Source of the DNA: Eumeta japonica | Lineage: Eukaryota > Arthropoda > Insecta > Lepidoptera > Psychidae | Length of the DNA stretch: 64,000 nucleotides | Direction of reading: 5' to 3' | Assembly (NCBI GenBank): GCA_005406025.1 | Contig: BGZK01000885.1 | Location: 124,001 to 188,000 of the forward strand | Shown: positions 27,401-39,379 of the stretch, one piece after another | How positions within the stretch are numbered: the stretch's first letter is position 1 | Layout of the letters: each line of letters begins with the position of its first letter | Notes under the pieces: model-generated | Databases searched by the model: none | Told to the model about the DNA's origin: nothing | Seen by the model: only the letters and a program-made list of their open reading frames with translations | Program-made: the position numbers and the translations under genes

Positions 27401-28962
27401 AATTCATTGCATGTATTGAGATTAAAAAAATATATACATTATAAAGATATACAATCCAATTTATTATTTAGATAATTCATGAATATTTGTTTTTAAATTT
27501 CTTAGTAATGATATTTTTTATGATGAATAAAAAAAATAAAACGCGTAGAAATTACTAAATTGTACAATTTGTTATTCATTCGATTCGCATACCTTTACTC
27601 TCACTCAATGCTTACACAAATTATATCGCGACTCGTTTTTCGCAGGTATTCTATCTCGTACAGAATGTTGCCAGTTGCTACTGCTCTGCACGGCGTGCCT
27701 CGTCAACTTGGTGAGAGAGCTGGAGCTGGAGAAGAAGGAAGACGAGCTGAAAATTAACTGCGACATCGTGGAGGTCTTCACCAAGTATCGAACCATCGAG
27801 AAATTACTTGACGCCGTGAAGAGGCGGGGGCCGAGCATTTCTGTGTTTTTACAGGTGAACGACAGATTAATAACTTACGAAACAGAATAGTGACCCACCG
27901 ACACGACTAAACTTTGTTATTCCACACTAATGAATTAATCCAATAGATAATTATTTATCAAATTCCAGAACTGTTGATACAGTTGTAATTCGATAGCTCA
28001 AATTCCTTAGCTCACTGTCAGCCTGTTATTATTAACTAGTGTTGTGTACATAAAACTGCTGGCAGTTAAGGAAATTTTTTAAACAATAGGGTCTATCTAC
28101 TGTACACCATTATTTAAAACCTACTGTCCTTATGCAACAGGAACAAACGGCGTCGCTATTAGCATCATTATCTCGGATACCGCGCTGCGTGTTGTTACTG
28201 TCACAACTGTCGGCTGTCAGTGTGGCGCTGGTGTGTTTCTGCAGAAACGCGCCGGCGCATGCTCCGCGCGCCGCCGAGATGAGAGCCCAAGCACGATTAC
28301 ACTGTCACGCTGCCGAAGCCATCTCGCGGTGAGTAGCAAAATTAGATTATATATTTCTTGTCATTAGACGCTAGGTGTCCTATTGCAATTAATACTCCTC
28401 TACAATTAGCCAAGATTAATGTCATTTCAGTATTCGAATTATTCGAATTTTCGAACTATACGTTATAAACTTATATACTATGGGGGTTTCATTGTTGAAA
28501 AATTAAAAAGTTTTAATTTGTCGAGTTGAACATAAGCTGTAAAACAATCACACAGTTTTCCAATTTATATCATTGTCAAGCATTTGAAATACAATCCCTC
28601 ATTGGAGTCTAAACTTTTCGTTAAGTTCTACTAACGATTATAGAAAAGATAGAAAGTTACTGCATCACCTGAAATTATTTAAATTTTCACATTACAGGTT
28701 ATCAGTGATACCCGAAGTATCCCAACATATAGTTCAACTTGAAGGCGTCCCACTACTAACGAAGTTGGTGAGATCTCAAAAATCCAACCCGCACTTGGGA
28801 ACAAATCCAGACCAAATCTTGATACACTGTCTTAAGGCTCTAAGAACTATCTACAAGCACCAACCAAAGGCACTAGAAGAACGGGATTTGGACGAAATGG
28901 TCCGACCGCATCTCATGGAATCCCTAATGTTATTTTCTTCTAAACAAGAAAGCTTTGTTTAA
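19537..28962 (+). CDS. insc: Inscuteable (spindle-orientation adaptor), 8 coding exons
   Basis: Inscuteable links the Par3/Bazooka apical complex to Pins/LGN and so orients the spindle in asymmetric division. Coding exons: 19537-21410, 22390-22668, 24531-24834, 25985-26272, 27144-27315, 27646-27854, 28141-28328 and 28698-28962. All introns are GT-AG and the exons sum to 3579 nt, giving 1192 residues with phases that agree throughout. Recognition rests on the SKVWWGDSPP and SQDSGFSD motifs near the N terminus, the LGN/Pins-binding segment VQHWLCDLIGSTESECM at about 656-672, a helical armadillo-like half at about 800-1185, and the C-terminal ESFV, which is shared with vertebrate INSC and fits a class I PDZ ligand. 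The ATG lies one base after an acceptor (cgcag/g), so an unseen 5' UTR exon must lie upstream. The gene is convergent with MITD1. Identity is secure; the upstream exon and promoter are not located. Confidence 0.93.
22390..22668 (+). CDS. insc: insc coding exon 2: LGN/Pins-binding segment
   Basis: The exon encodes residues 626-717. ALERACAGQPDQVQHWLCDL followed by STESECMTTLQSKPL corresponds to the peptide of Inscuteable that lies in the TPR groove of LGN/Pins; mammalian INSC has a related W-x-E/D-x-L...TECECM core. The conserved Trp, the Asp-Leu pair and the Glu-Cys-Met are all present. The exon is clearly more GC-rich than the introns around it. Confidence 0.9.
26422..26443. repeat. Short perfect hairpin in insc intron 4
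   Basis: CGAGCCATA at 26422-26430 and TATGGCTCG at 26435-26443 with loop TATC. It is too short for a miRNA precursor. It may be a repeat end or chance. Confidence 0.5.
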
Positions 28963-28973
28963 AACATAATAAA
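28698..28973 (+). CDS. insc: insc last exon: ARM end, PDZ ligand, stop and poly(A) signal
   Basis: The final exon begins after acceptor ttacag and encodes LSVIPEVSQHIVQLEG through the last armadillo-like helices to SKQESFV and TAA at 28960-28962. ESFV fits a class I PDZ ligand, and Par3/Bazooka is the expected partner in this pathway. An AATAAA hexamer at 28968-28973 starts only six bases after the stop, so the 3' UTR may be very short; another AATAAA-like site follows near 29035. Confidence 0.85.
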
Positions 28974-29844
28974 TATCTTTTACTATGTTATGTATATAAA
29001 GTTTTCATTATTGTAAAAAATATCTCTAAATTATAATAAATTCCATGTAGAAGCTAATTCAGTAAGTCGACAAAAACCTTTTTTTTTTGCCATTCAAAGT
29101 ATTTCTTTCATATTGATATTAGGTTGTAAAGCTCATTTCACTAAGATCAATGTCACCTCTACCCTGTTACTTTATGTACTACATGAATAACCCTTAAATA
29201 GTACCATAATAAGTTCTCACAACTCTATTTGCAATATTATGATTTATACCAAAATTTTATCTTTCGAAAACATTTTTATTACCAAATTTAAATTATACAT
29301 ATGTGTTATAATTATAATATATAACACGTGAAATATAATTATGCATAAGTTCTGTATAACTTATTATAAGTATCCTAGTGGCCATATAAACCTTACCTAG
29401 TCTAGTGTTGCTAATACGCCATACGTCTGGTAAGATTTGTGTCTCTATTTATTTCAATTTATAAAACAGAATCATAGATAATGATATATACTCGATAAAT
29501 GTAAATATGTACACTACTTAAATCTTAAATAAGAACAGTGTTGATTAACGTGTAAAAATCATTTATAAAATATACGATTATGTTAATTATTGTTTATATA
29601 AATATAATTATATTCGAAAAGAAATTGAGTTTCATTAAACATAGCGGTATGTATGTGCCTGCACTTAAACTGTGCTAGTGTGGAGGGCCTAAGAATGAAT
29701 AAACCCTTCAGTCTGACACAAAAATATTGTAGGGTAGCATTGAAACAATAAAAATTTGACACAAATTACCTGAAACAACAACCAGTGTAATTTGAATTCA
29801 TTGTGTGATGGAACTTCATAAATTCATCTTTTATATTGATTGAT

Positions 29845-30050
29845 CTTGCTCCCGTTTTCGATTCTAATCCCAGTCATGGTCTTTATTCCAATTTCAGTCC
29901 CACATTTGATTTTGAGTCCAGTTCTATCATCGATTTCGAATTCAATCCCAACTTCCAATTTTGCTGTTCATTTTACTTTCGATTTCAATTCTACTACTAG
30001 GCACGGTTTCTATTTGGACAAAGCCGGAGTGAATGCTGGTATTAAAACAA
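29845..30050 (+). repeat. Degenerate GATTCC-type hexamer tract plus LINE tail
   Basis: An irregular alternation of GATTC, AATCCC, ATTCC and AGTCC words (CGATTCTAATCCCAGTCATG and onward) continues for about 150 bases. It then passes into AAGCCGGAGTGAATGCTGG and the hairpin. The 79-codon ORF here is a product of the stop-poor hexamers, not a gene. Related tracts lie at 3735-3800, 17690-17830, 44525-44690, 44835-45010 and 55665-55760. Confidence 0.6.
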
Positions 30051-30102
30051 AATATAGAACATATTACTCTGAATTATGATTCAGAGTAATATGTTCTATA
30101 TT
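30051..30102. repeat. Perfect 24-bp hairpin with 4-nt loop
   Basis: Arms at 30051-30074 and 30079-30102 are exact reverse complements of 24 bases, separated by TATG. The left arm (starting AATATAGAACATATTACTC) continues the surrounding repeat, whose other copy near 44680 reads AAAATATAGCCAATATTATT without any mirrored arm. The right arm is therefore the inserted part. Confidence 0.9.
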
Positions 30103-30407
30103 ATTCAAGATTTTTCAGAATTGATATAAACGATGCCAAGCGTAGCTGTAGATGCAGCTAGGGAAAATATTAATATTAGTCCAGGAGTTCGGATAAATAG
30201 TACAAATATGCAGACAAAGTCCGGGCCAAACGTTAGTTTTTTTATTCTTCCCGTTGGCAGATACAATATATCACCAAGTTTCATAGTAATTAGATGAATA
30301 ATTTAGGCAAGGAAAAAAAAATTAACAAAATACACAAATTTTTATGCATTATAAAATGTGATTTACTAAAATTGTGAAAAACGTGTCTGACCATTTTAAT
30401 AGACAAT

Positions 30408-30702
30408 GTATGCGCCCTTTAAGTCACTGACAACATCGAGTGTCATTTGCGGGTAAGTGACTACATAAATTCTTTAAAAATAATACATCGCATAGTCCGA
30501 GCGCGAGACAGAATTCGAGTTGCATCACGTGCTCGGGCACGGCGCCGTCTGGTCGAACATTTCGTAGGCCTGTATTATTTTATATTATTTATAAGCATAT
30601 TTTCAATGATATATTTTTGTTAAAGTAACACTGACCAAGTTGTTTTATAAAAAAAGATTATAAACATTTGCAGAAAGATGCATGATCGATTCCATCCTGT
30701 AT
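30408..30702 (+). repeat. Dispersed repeat family A, copy 1
   Basis: About 295 bp with strong similarity to 56266-56610 in the same orientation, starting near GTCACTGACAACATC and running through CATCGCATAGTCC, a GC-rich core (GGCGCCGTCTGGTCGAAC) and CGATTCCATC. The GC-rich middle differs sharply from the AT-rich surroundings. The family is unknown to me. Sequence beyond the pair (30720-31250) has loose coding-like character, and the repeat may be one end of a larger element. Confidence 0.75.
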
Positions 30703-32125
30703 GTTATCTCATACCAAAGTACGAAAATTTGAGTTAAGAGTGCTGCATCAAATTAATTGAAGTGTGTCAAAAAGCAATCACCGCGATTTTAGAAATTTCT
30801 AATGATAAAATACAAAGAATTTGTAGACAGCATTTAACCGCAATGGCAATGCCAAAGACTTTCTTCTAAAGCTACCGGAATCTTGGCATTATCAATTTAA
30901 TGCTTTTAAAAAAATTTTATTTAATAAAGGATAAAAATAATATAATTGCTGCTAAAACCTTACTATGTATTCTAAGGTAATAAACTATGAGAATATTTGT
31001 AAAAGATGGAAGTCGTTTGATAAAATTGAACCCGTTATCACGAATAGTGGAGTTCTGTTAAGCTAGCAAAATTAAATGATGTGGCGAAATCTTCTGCTCA
31101 AACACTTCGGCGAAGATCAGACTACTAACAAATATCTACACTATTACAGTTTTCTTCAAGAAGTACAGAATTAAACTGCTCTAGAAGAAACTGATAATGA
31201 AGGAACTTCAATACACAAAAAATAGACATAAGATTGTGATAACGAATTAAAATTTTAATTTTTTATGAGATATTAAATAAAAGTTTAAATTTGAAACCAT
31301 TTCAAAACTGCCTATGTTGACCGAATAAAAATACAAAACTATGTTAAAAATACTTATGCAAAACTGTCCATGTTTAACTATAAAATGGGAATCAAACGAT
31401 TATTATTAAACATTGAATTTATTTTCCAAGACAAACCAATTGAATGTGATCCTAGATTCATGTAATAGAAAAAAAAAACATCCGGTTATTTTTATTTTAA
31501 AGCTAAATGTTTTAATCAATTTTCTTAACTAATTTCTTTATTGACATAGCAGGCTTTGGAAGTGGACTACACATTTGTGTTAAGTTCCATTATCATATTG
31601 CATTCCATAGAAAAGTTTCACACAAAATTCAATCCTGCATTCATCCCCCTTCAAAAACGGATTTCCAAAAATCCTTTCTTAGTGGGTCCCTGGTATCATA
31701 TAACTTACCATCTGATCCATGATCTCGCCTATAATAATTTTTAGAATTACAATCAGTGATTGAGTGGTATGTCGCTGTATATATTTTTTTGGTCACATTT
31801 AACTGCCATCAAAAATAATAAATTGTATGAACAATCCCATATATTTGGGATAATATTTTGCATTGATGGAGAAAATTATTTGGACTACTGTCTCAGACAT
31901 GGATCATCGTATATACTTATATGGGGAGTTGCACCAAAATGTGAAATCACTAATTGTATAATCAAACTTAATAATCGACAGATAGTGTATGGACACACTA
32001 TCAAAACTTATGGTTTACCCTTACAATTTTCGTTTTTTTCTTTTGGTACAACATGTCGGGAGATTGAATTAAAGATAATAAGGAAATATATATTATGATA
32101 TAAAATAAATTTTTTATACTTAAAT

Positions 32126-32131
32126 TTTATT
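32126..32131 (-). terminator. Candidate MITD1 poly(A) signal
   Basis: TTTATT on the plus strand reads AATAAA on the minus strand, about 90 bases beyond the MITD1 stop, at a normal distance for an insect 3' UTR. Other A/T-rich hexamers are common here, so this is only the best placed candidate. Confidence 0.4.
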
Positions 32132-32221
32132 ATTTAGTATTAAGTAATACAACAAATAATAATATGAACTGCTTAATTATACTTAATATTATATTTACAC
32201 TGTAATTTTATATAAAAAATC

Positions 32222-35200
32222 TCATCCATAAGATTGCTTCACATTCTTTGTATGTACTATGTCCACAGTGGTCTCATGGCAAGGTCGAAAATCGAAATCA
32301 TGCATGCCAAGGGAAAATTTGCTTTCAGATGCTTTGAAAATGTCCAGTCCTCTGCCTATTTTTATAATCCACCCAGTGCTTAATCTGTTGACAATAATAA
32401 AATATTAAGAGCCTCTTCCACGATCTCCTTTTAAAATGACATTTAACAAAAAAGCCCCTTAATTATTAATTGTAATTAATGTTGCATTCCATATCTTCCT
32501 TTTAATTGTTGTTTGGGCTAAAACCAGTTAAAAGGAAGACATGGAACACACATTTAATTTTAAAGTGACTTTTTATTAAATGTCAGTTTAAAAGGAGACG
32601 GTGAAGAGACTCTAAATGTACAAGTGGCATAAAATTCTATTATTTTTCAGTTTGATTTGTAAGATGAGAATGAAAGATTTAGGGTGTCTATCAACCAGAG
32701 ACTTTTATTTGTCCAATATGGTCAAGATGTTATGGTCTCTGGTTTTTATACATATGAAACCAAAACATATAAATTTAAACTGATGATTAAAAACGGAATG
32801 TATCAAATCAATGAAAAAGTTTTACAGCCATTTGCCACAGAAAATAAAAAAAATATTGATAACTCACAGTTTTGAGGTGCAAAATAGCAGTTTCATTGTA
32901 AAGTCGGTTATGACTATTATTTGTTCACAAATAAAAAAAAATAAAGATGGAAGAAATACAAAAAATTTTAATGCTTTTTAAAATTAAATAATATGACTGT
33001 GGTACAGCAATAATGATTCGGCTCGACCAGTGAAATACTACTACACTCTCACAGAATACGGACCTGAAGTACCACCTTCCACTGTTGCATTTCATCCAGG
33101 AGTGAAAGTTCCTCACTGGATGAAATCCAGTTTGAGGAGCAAATCATTTGTTTCTCGAATGCGCAATAAAAAAGTTATTTTTTGATAGCTTAATATATGA
33201 TCCTGATCATACATTGTTTAATATTTAATGAGTTTAATTGATTGAATTAAAGAGTTAATGAGTTTAATGAGTTTTACGGAACCATTCGTTTTTCTGTTTC
33301 TTTAACAATAGCACTCACTAAGGACAACAGAAATCATTGCAAAGGAACATACACTTCGAGAGTAAATAAAAATGATTTAGGTTATGTCTGTATAACTTAT
33401 AAATAGAGTTGTATTCACAATCTGTAATGCTGAGTTCAACTAACTCTGAAATTTCATTTAGGAGATGTTGTGAAGTAGTAATATATATTGACAAACTTTC
33501 AAGAACCATTTACATCTCTAATGGATCACAAAGAAATGCACAAAGAATTTTTCTAAAAAGGAAAAATAAAATGAAAATACCATTATTCAAACCTGTTTTA
33601 TGACTTACATTTATATTTTACTGAAACATTTATACACAAAATTGTAATTACAAATTATATTTTAATGTTACTTGGGATAAACATTTTTTTCTTTACTATT
33701 ATATATCTGAATTATGCACTCTAACATGTGACTGGTAGTAGTTTTATATATAAAGAAATATTTCTCTGGACACTTTCTTCATGAACTGATATAAATGTAT
33801 TGATAGGTACTTACATAATTTGTCTATCATGCATTGTATCAGAATAGGTAATATTCAATTTGACTTTGTATTTTTCTAAATCCATGGTCAACGTGTGTAA
33901 TGACAATTTCTGTTCACGAATTGTCTTTGGATCGCTTGATGTTTTGAGTTCAATATCCCTTAAATTAGAACAAGACTTGACTAGCAATTCGCAAAGCCTC
34001 AAAAAGTTCTGGCACTGAAACAATTTCAATGATAAAAAAAAATATTCTTAAACGACTATCAGTATATTATACTGGCATTCCATATGGACTTCAACTTCAA
34101 ACTTTATTTATACTCTAATATATAATAAAAAAATGCCAGACTTGAACTCAAAATCATACTATGCCTCACGATTCTATTTTAGTCTGATCAATACCCTAGA
34201 TTGATGCGGAAAATGGCGTGACGACTGCTACTTGGTACCAACCTAATTATTTTAACTTTTAGATAATTATCTATGTAATTATTATATTTTTTTACAAATA
34301 GAACATTTAACTTAAAAAATATATATTTATACATAGTAATTTGGTCTTATTACTATCATTAAATTATAATGACTGAATATTTGCTTTAAATATAAAATCC
34401 AAGGCAAAGGCAGAAAAAGGAAACATTTGTGGAATAAATAGATTTACATGTATTTACCAAACTATGTAGCTATATGTAGGACAGACAGATAGATGGATAC
34501 AAAATCAGACAACATAAGCTTAGTAATAGCGTAGGCACCCTTTAGATACAGAACCCTACAAATTACAAATATTCATGGAACTTCTACTATTAATAAAATG
34601 AATATTTAACTTTGTTCTGTTTTTCAAAATATATGAATATAAAGTAAGGCAACAGTAAATGAACAAATATATTTAGTAATCATTTAAAATTGCTAGTTTG
34701 CCTTTGTGCATTGGATAGACAATGATTGCCACCATTTAATATCTAACAATACGGTAATAATAATTTGTACAAATAAAACATGCATAACATTATTAATTTT
34801 ACAACTGGACTATATAACTTACTGTCACTATCATAGTTAACATGTCATGGTATTTTCACATACATCACATTTATTGTCTGTATGTGCTAAAATAAGCCCT
34901 AATATTCATAATTTGCAGAAAAAACCCTACAGTATTAGTTGCTGTAAAGTTGTTGAAACCTACTTGGTGATGAGTTCTAATATATGGGTCTTCTACAATC
35001 ACATACTGGATTTCTTCATCTAAAAATCTCCCAAATAGATTCTTATAACTATGTCCAGTGGAATTATTCTCTATGTGTATTTGTTCATGAAACTGTCCTA
35101 ATTCTTTTTGTTGAACAATCATTTTTTTTATTGTTTCTGCTCTGTCCATGTATTCTCCAATTTTCTTCCTATAATAAGTTCTTTGTGTATCATCTTTTTC

Positions 35201-35585
35201 GCCTGCAAAAAAAATATACCTATATAGAATATTTTAAGTCGTTATACATTGTTTGTTGATAAACATTACTTATATTCATATATAAATCGTACAATTAAAA
35301 CTCATGAGACACAATAAACAATGGTTCATTAATAGCTTAGGGAGTAGTATGTATGAACTTTAATATTTACTATTTTTCTTGATCATTTCATAAAAAATAT
35401 TTAAAAGCAGTTCTACATTGTACAAACTGCTTTTATGTTAATAAAGAAAGCAACAAACTTTTAATTTTATCCACCAAAATTTGAAGGCCTTCCTGATAGC
35501 AAACCAATGCTTCTGTATACCGTTTCTTTGTATCCAATTCAACTCCACGCTTAAGGATATTTATTGCCGCACTTTCGAGGTTCAT
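32222..35585 (-). CDS. MITD1: MIT domain-containing protein 1 (MITD1) orthologue, 4 exons
   Basis: MITD1 is recruited by ESCRT-III tails through its MIT domain and helps abscission in cytokinesis through a membrane-binding, phospholipase D-like C-terminal domain. Exons on the minus strand: 35585-35459, 35202-34964, 34014-33815 and 32384-32222. All introns are GT-AG, and 729 nt give 242 residues (human about 249). Residues 1-85 form the MIT helices ([20 protein letters not shown], then [11 protein letters not shown] at 60-70). The C-terminal domain has [11 protein letters not shown] at 112-122, HDRQI at 184-188, [13 protein letters not shown] at 193-205 and [11 protein letters not shown] at 221-231, all close to human MITD1. 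The start Met precedes [15 protein letters not shown], where the family normally begins its MIT domain. The third intron holds a foldback element and unidentified plus-strand coding-like sequence. The last exon is too short to show as a long ORF and was found by homology. Confidence 0.92.
32406..32617. mobile_element. Foldback MITE in MITD1 intron 3
   Basis: A nearly palindromic 212-bp unit. The left arm (AGAGCCTCTTCCACGATCTC, then CTTTTAAAATGACATTTAA) is mirrored by the right arm (TTAAATGTCAGTTTAAAAGG, then AGACGGTGAAGAGACTCTAA). A second inner pair, TTCCATATCTTCCTTTTAA and TTAAAAGGAAGACATGGAA (18 of 19 matched), surrounds the centre near 32505. This is the architecture of a foldback or MITE element. 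No transposase and no certain target duplication were seen. Confidence 0.7.
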
Positions 35586-37769
35586 TTTGAAATAAAATGT
35601 TGTGTTGTAGAAGATTGTTTAAATAAGTAAACCTAAATAAATATAAAGCATACATCAAATATTTATAATATATACACCATTCAAACGGTCTGTTTACATT
35701 CTACTACTCTACAAATAAATATGCCCATTGCCCACTTTATACGCTCTATATTATTATTTTTGAGAAGTGTTGCTGTATGAATTATCTAAAAAGTGCAATA
35801 CACTAAAAACGTATGATTTTTGCATAACAAAATACGATTTTCATCAAATTCATAAAAATTAATTAATAACAGTATACTAAAAAGTTCATTTTTGCCAAAG
35901 GCATCCGCACTGTAAAATTAAATAAAGGAATTTTTAATAGCAATCAAAATAACACCAAATGATGCGACCGCTATCCAAATTGAATTACGCATGGAGTAAC
36001 GCAATTTTTTTTAATAAAAAAAAAAATAATGAAATTGAAATAATACTCTTAATTTAGTTGTGATAATAATTCATCAATTACTTAAAATATCTAAACCGTG
36101 CTAATCTAAGTGTATCTTTAACATTTAAAATATATTATCCCACCTCAATTTCATAATACAAACCTTTAATTCCGTAATTTATAGCAAGCAGTGATTGTTC
36201 TATTGTTTTCAAAATTTTAATACCTGTTAAATAATGATCAATCAAGGATTTACATGACATATTGAGCAGTACAAAATGGAGTTTAGGTTTTTCAGTTTAA
36301 ATGTGAGCTTTATCTTTTGATATACAACTGTGGGTTTTCTAAAGACAATTTTTTTGAACTTTTCTTTATTTCTACGGTAATATCCACACGAAAATTCAAG
36401 CAAGGAAATTAAAACCTAAGTCTTCTTTCGGTGATAAATTAATATCATTTTTGTTATTTTTTTATTGTGATTCATCTTTCTTGAAATTCCGGGGAAATTA
36501 AATAAAATTTAGGCTTAAAATAAAATACGAACTGATAACAAATAACTTTTGGACGATATGGTACAAAATGAAACATATTCTTAAGACATTTAATGTTATG
36601 TCACTTGCAAACTTTCATATTAATGACCTCCAAAAGCAATAAGAAAGATATATTTATATGACAGATGTACATTCACGTAACTATTTAATTAACAATCAAT
36701 TTCCGTAATTTTTTCACAAATAATTTTATTCTATAATTAACAAAAATGTGGTCAATTTTATGAAAATAAAATACAATTTTTTAATTATATTTAAGACAAC
36801 ATTACAACTAACACGATAACTTAACTTAACCTGCAATAATAATAATATTCAGCCACCTTATAATAGTATTTTAAACATTTAAATTTTTCATTACTTATTC
36901 AATTTAACACCTTAAGAATCAAATAAAATTCTCTTATAATCTATGACACGAATATTTCAAATTCAACAAATACTCAGCAAATATATAAAAATATTTACCA
37001 TAATTTTTAGCGTTTTGCAATTGCCTTATATGATTTAACAATTTTTTAAAACGTAAGTTGGTAACATAACCCAAAAGCACGATGTTTTGCAACATTTATA
37101 CTTGTGATAACTAATCGCTACGTTGTGCTTATAACAGGAGAAAAATTGTTGTTTAATACGGTAGTATGACAAGGCAACATAGGAGTGCAATTATTTTCAA
37201 ATAAATTAAAAAGTGATTTGCTCGGAAAAAATACTTTTAAGAGCTGAAGTAAGATTTTCGCGCTAGTGTATATTAAAAAGTGTGGAAACTGTACTTTTTA
37301 CTTAGATCTAACAACATTGTAATTGTGATTATTTTGATGTACAAAGAGTCATAGAGTGGTATTAAATCAGAGTTTGGGTATCTGTAGACCATAGAGTAAC
37401 AAATATATCATGCACATTACAAATTAAATGTAGCATTTGATGTATAAGGTACACAGCAATAGTTAGTTTGGAATACATAGTTATTGTATTCTAAAGCGTT
37501 TATCAGTTAAGTAACATTACAATTAATTAATTAGAAAAAATATTGAAATGTAAAGATATAAGACCTAAAAATATAATAAAATTAAGTGAATGGTCGATAC
37601 CGGGTATTCGGAAAAGTAAAAATAAATTATTAATATTGTATAAACAACATATATATATACGTTTAATTTCAACTTATCCATTGTACAGTACTTCAAATTG
37701 GACTGTAAAGTGTTTAAAAAAGTTTGCATAAAAGCTAAAGTCAACACCTAAGTCGCTGAATATTAATTA

Positions 37770-38880
37770 CGCTCTGTATGCGGGAAGCAGAACTTTACTT
37801 CTCAGATCAAATGAATATCGCTTGTACATTTGAAGGCTTTTTCCAAAATATTCTTAATGAAACTACGATGATTCTGAAATCGTCTTTGAATCATGCCAAT
37901 TTTTCTAAAACGAATCTATTGACTGCGGAAAACAGATTTCAGTTTTCAAAAGTAAGTTATCACATAATAAAGATTACTTTAAAGCCTTTCAAAAGTAAAA
38001 GAACTGATAATTTATGGGGCTTATTTTTAAAGGATTTGCTAGTGATATCATAGCAATTTACCTAGTAACCATATTCAAAACGTGTCAAAACGGGAGTTTT
38101 CCCGAATTTAATGAAATGTAGCAAATTAATAACCCTTTTAAATAAGATGGTGGAATGAATTCTACAAATTATGGACCAATATCTACAATACATTTCAAAC
38201 AAATTTTTAAAAATTATTCTTAATCAGAAGGTGTTAATTTCACATCAAATAATTTGTTACACAAAAACTAATTTAGTTTTATAAAAATAAAATCCTGTCA
38301 AAGTCTTGTGAGTGTGTAGACCAAGAAAATTTATTGTATAAATTTACATATTATAGAACATGCCAATAAATTCATTGAATTATATTTAAGACATCAAATG
38401 AGTATTATAATGTAAAACAAATGCACTACGTATAAAATTGGGGAACCATATATAAAACAGGGAAGAATGGTAGTAAACACTAGAAATGAATACAAATACA
38501 ATTGCTGTACTAGAGTTTAGACTAGCGAGGGTTAATGGTTCTTTCATAGATAACTGTATTTGTACTTAAAATAAAATTGCGTTTAAAATTTTGAACTTAA
38601 ATAATAAACAGTTTAAGAAATGTATTAGGGGCCAGGTCATGGAAAAAGCTTATTATTGTATTAATGAATAAATAGACGACGTAAACGCTTGGAAATTGCA
38701 AATAAAAAATAAAAACTGGTCCAGAGTGTATCGAACCATGCTCATTATAGGATTCCGAAATCGTTATTACAAACAAATGCACTACAAATGCAATAAGTAT
38801 CTCGTTACATTTTTTTCCATATTTTGTGTACAAAATAATTTTAAGCACTTTAGACTAAAGTGCATCAGGGAAAAATGGTA
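37770..38880 (+). mobile_element. Decayed non-LTR retrotransposon (jockey-like reverse transcriptase)
   Basis: The open stretch at 37778-38053 encodes CTFEGFFQNILNETT and then SKRTDNLWGLF, typical of the linker before the reverse transcriptase fingers. The following interrupted frames read FPEFNEM, a broken NYGPISTIHFKQIF (consensus NYRPISLLPxxSKIFE) near 38165-38210, FGFIKNKS-like sequence near 38280, and KAYYCINE...IDDVNAWKLQ near 38650-38700. The order matches non-LTR reverse transcriptases, but stops and frameshifts are frequent and the catalytic YADD block is not preserved. The ends were not located. Confidence 0.65.
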
Positions 38881-39379
38881 TCTTTGTGGCACATACCTTA
38901 TTTTGTTAAGAAGTGCAGTTTTTCGGCAATAACTCAAAAACAGTATATCTGACCATGTTCGATATAATTCTCATTATTAAAAAAGATAATGTTCAAAAAA
39001 CAAAGTTGAAAATATTTATTAACCGTTATCTTTGTAATTTTTTTCATATTTTTTTGACATACAGTTTAGAAAATAGAGAGGGAAGGGAGGGGGGACAATT
39101 GCTGCAATTTTTGGAGCAATTATTTCCGAAATTATTCACATAATCAGAAAAATTGCTTAGAAACCTTGAAGTATTTTTAAAAGAACTGTCGAAATATGTA
39201 CCACTCTTTGATGTTTACTGAAAAAAAAAATGTTTGCATATGTTATATATATGGAGTGCCTCTCATAGATATATTTATTTTTGTTATTTAATTAAGTATC
39301 GGCTTATATAAGACGCCTACACTATCAATTTCATCAATATATGTCTTGAAGTTTTTGAACAAAATGTCTTCAACATACG

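Larger units (their letters stand above)
28963..31546. other. insc-MITD1 intergenic region, repeats only
   Basis: The AT-rich insc 3' flank is followed by the GATTCC-type tract, the 24-bp hairpin, a LINE tail near 30280-30310 (ATATCACCAAGTTTCATAG) and repeat family A. The stretch 30720-31250 has weak coding-like character but many stops; no gene is called. Confidence 0.55.
31547..33603 (+). pseudogene. Unidentified coding-like plus-strand segments interleaved with MITD1
   Basis: Successive plus-strand stretches read like protein but do not join into one intact frame. They are 31556-31744; 31760-32098 (YILIWGVAPKCEITN, then YGHTIKTYGLPLQFSFFSFG); 32651-32875 after a good acceptor tatttttcag ([20 protein letters not shown], then [14 protein letters not shown]); 33008-33173 after ggtacag ([20 protein letters not shown], then [18 protein letters not shown]); 33312-33361 after tttaacaatag ([13 protein letters not shown]); and 33407-33603 after aaatag ([20 protein letters not shown]). 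An in-frame TAA follows the third codon of the third segment, and phases disagree at two junctions. I do not recognise the family. It may be a decayed gene, an old insertion, or an active gene whose exon borders I have wrong. MITD1 exon 4 and a MITE sit in its middle on the other strand. Confidence 0.35.

Noticed and set aside
29840..30079. 79-residue hydrophobic plus-strand protein
   Set aside because: It arises from the stop-poor GATTCC-type tract; the residue pattern follows the hexamer.
32684..32875. Stand-alone 63-residue gene
   Set aside because: The frame extends upstream to an acceptor with an intervening TAA and clearly belongs with the neighbouring segments, so it is treated as part of the unidentified interleaved locus.
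33318..33509. Minus-strand ORF inside MITD1 intron 3
   Set aside because: Not in phase with the MITD1 exons and without family features; the true last exon is at 32222-32384.
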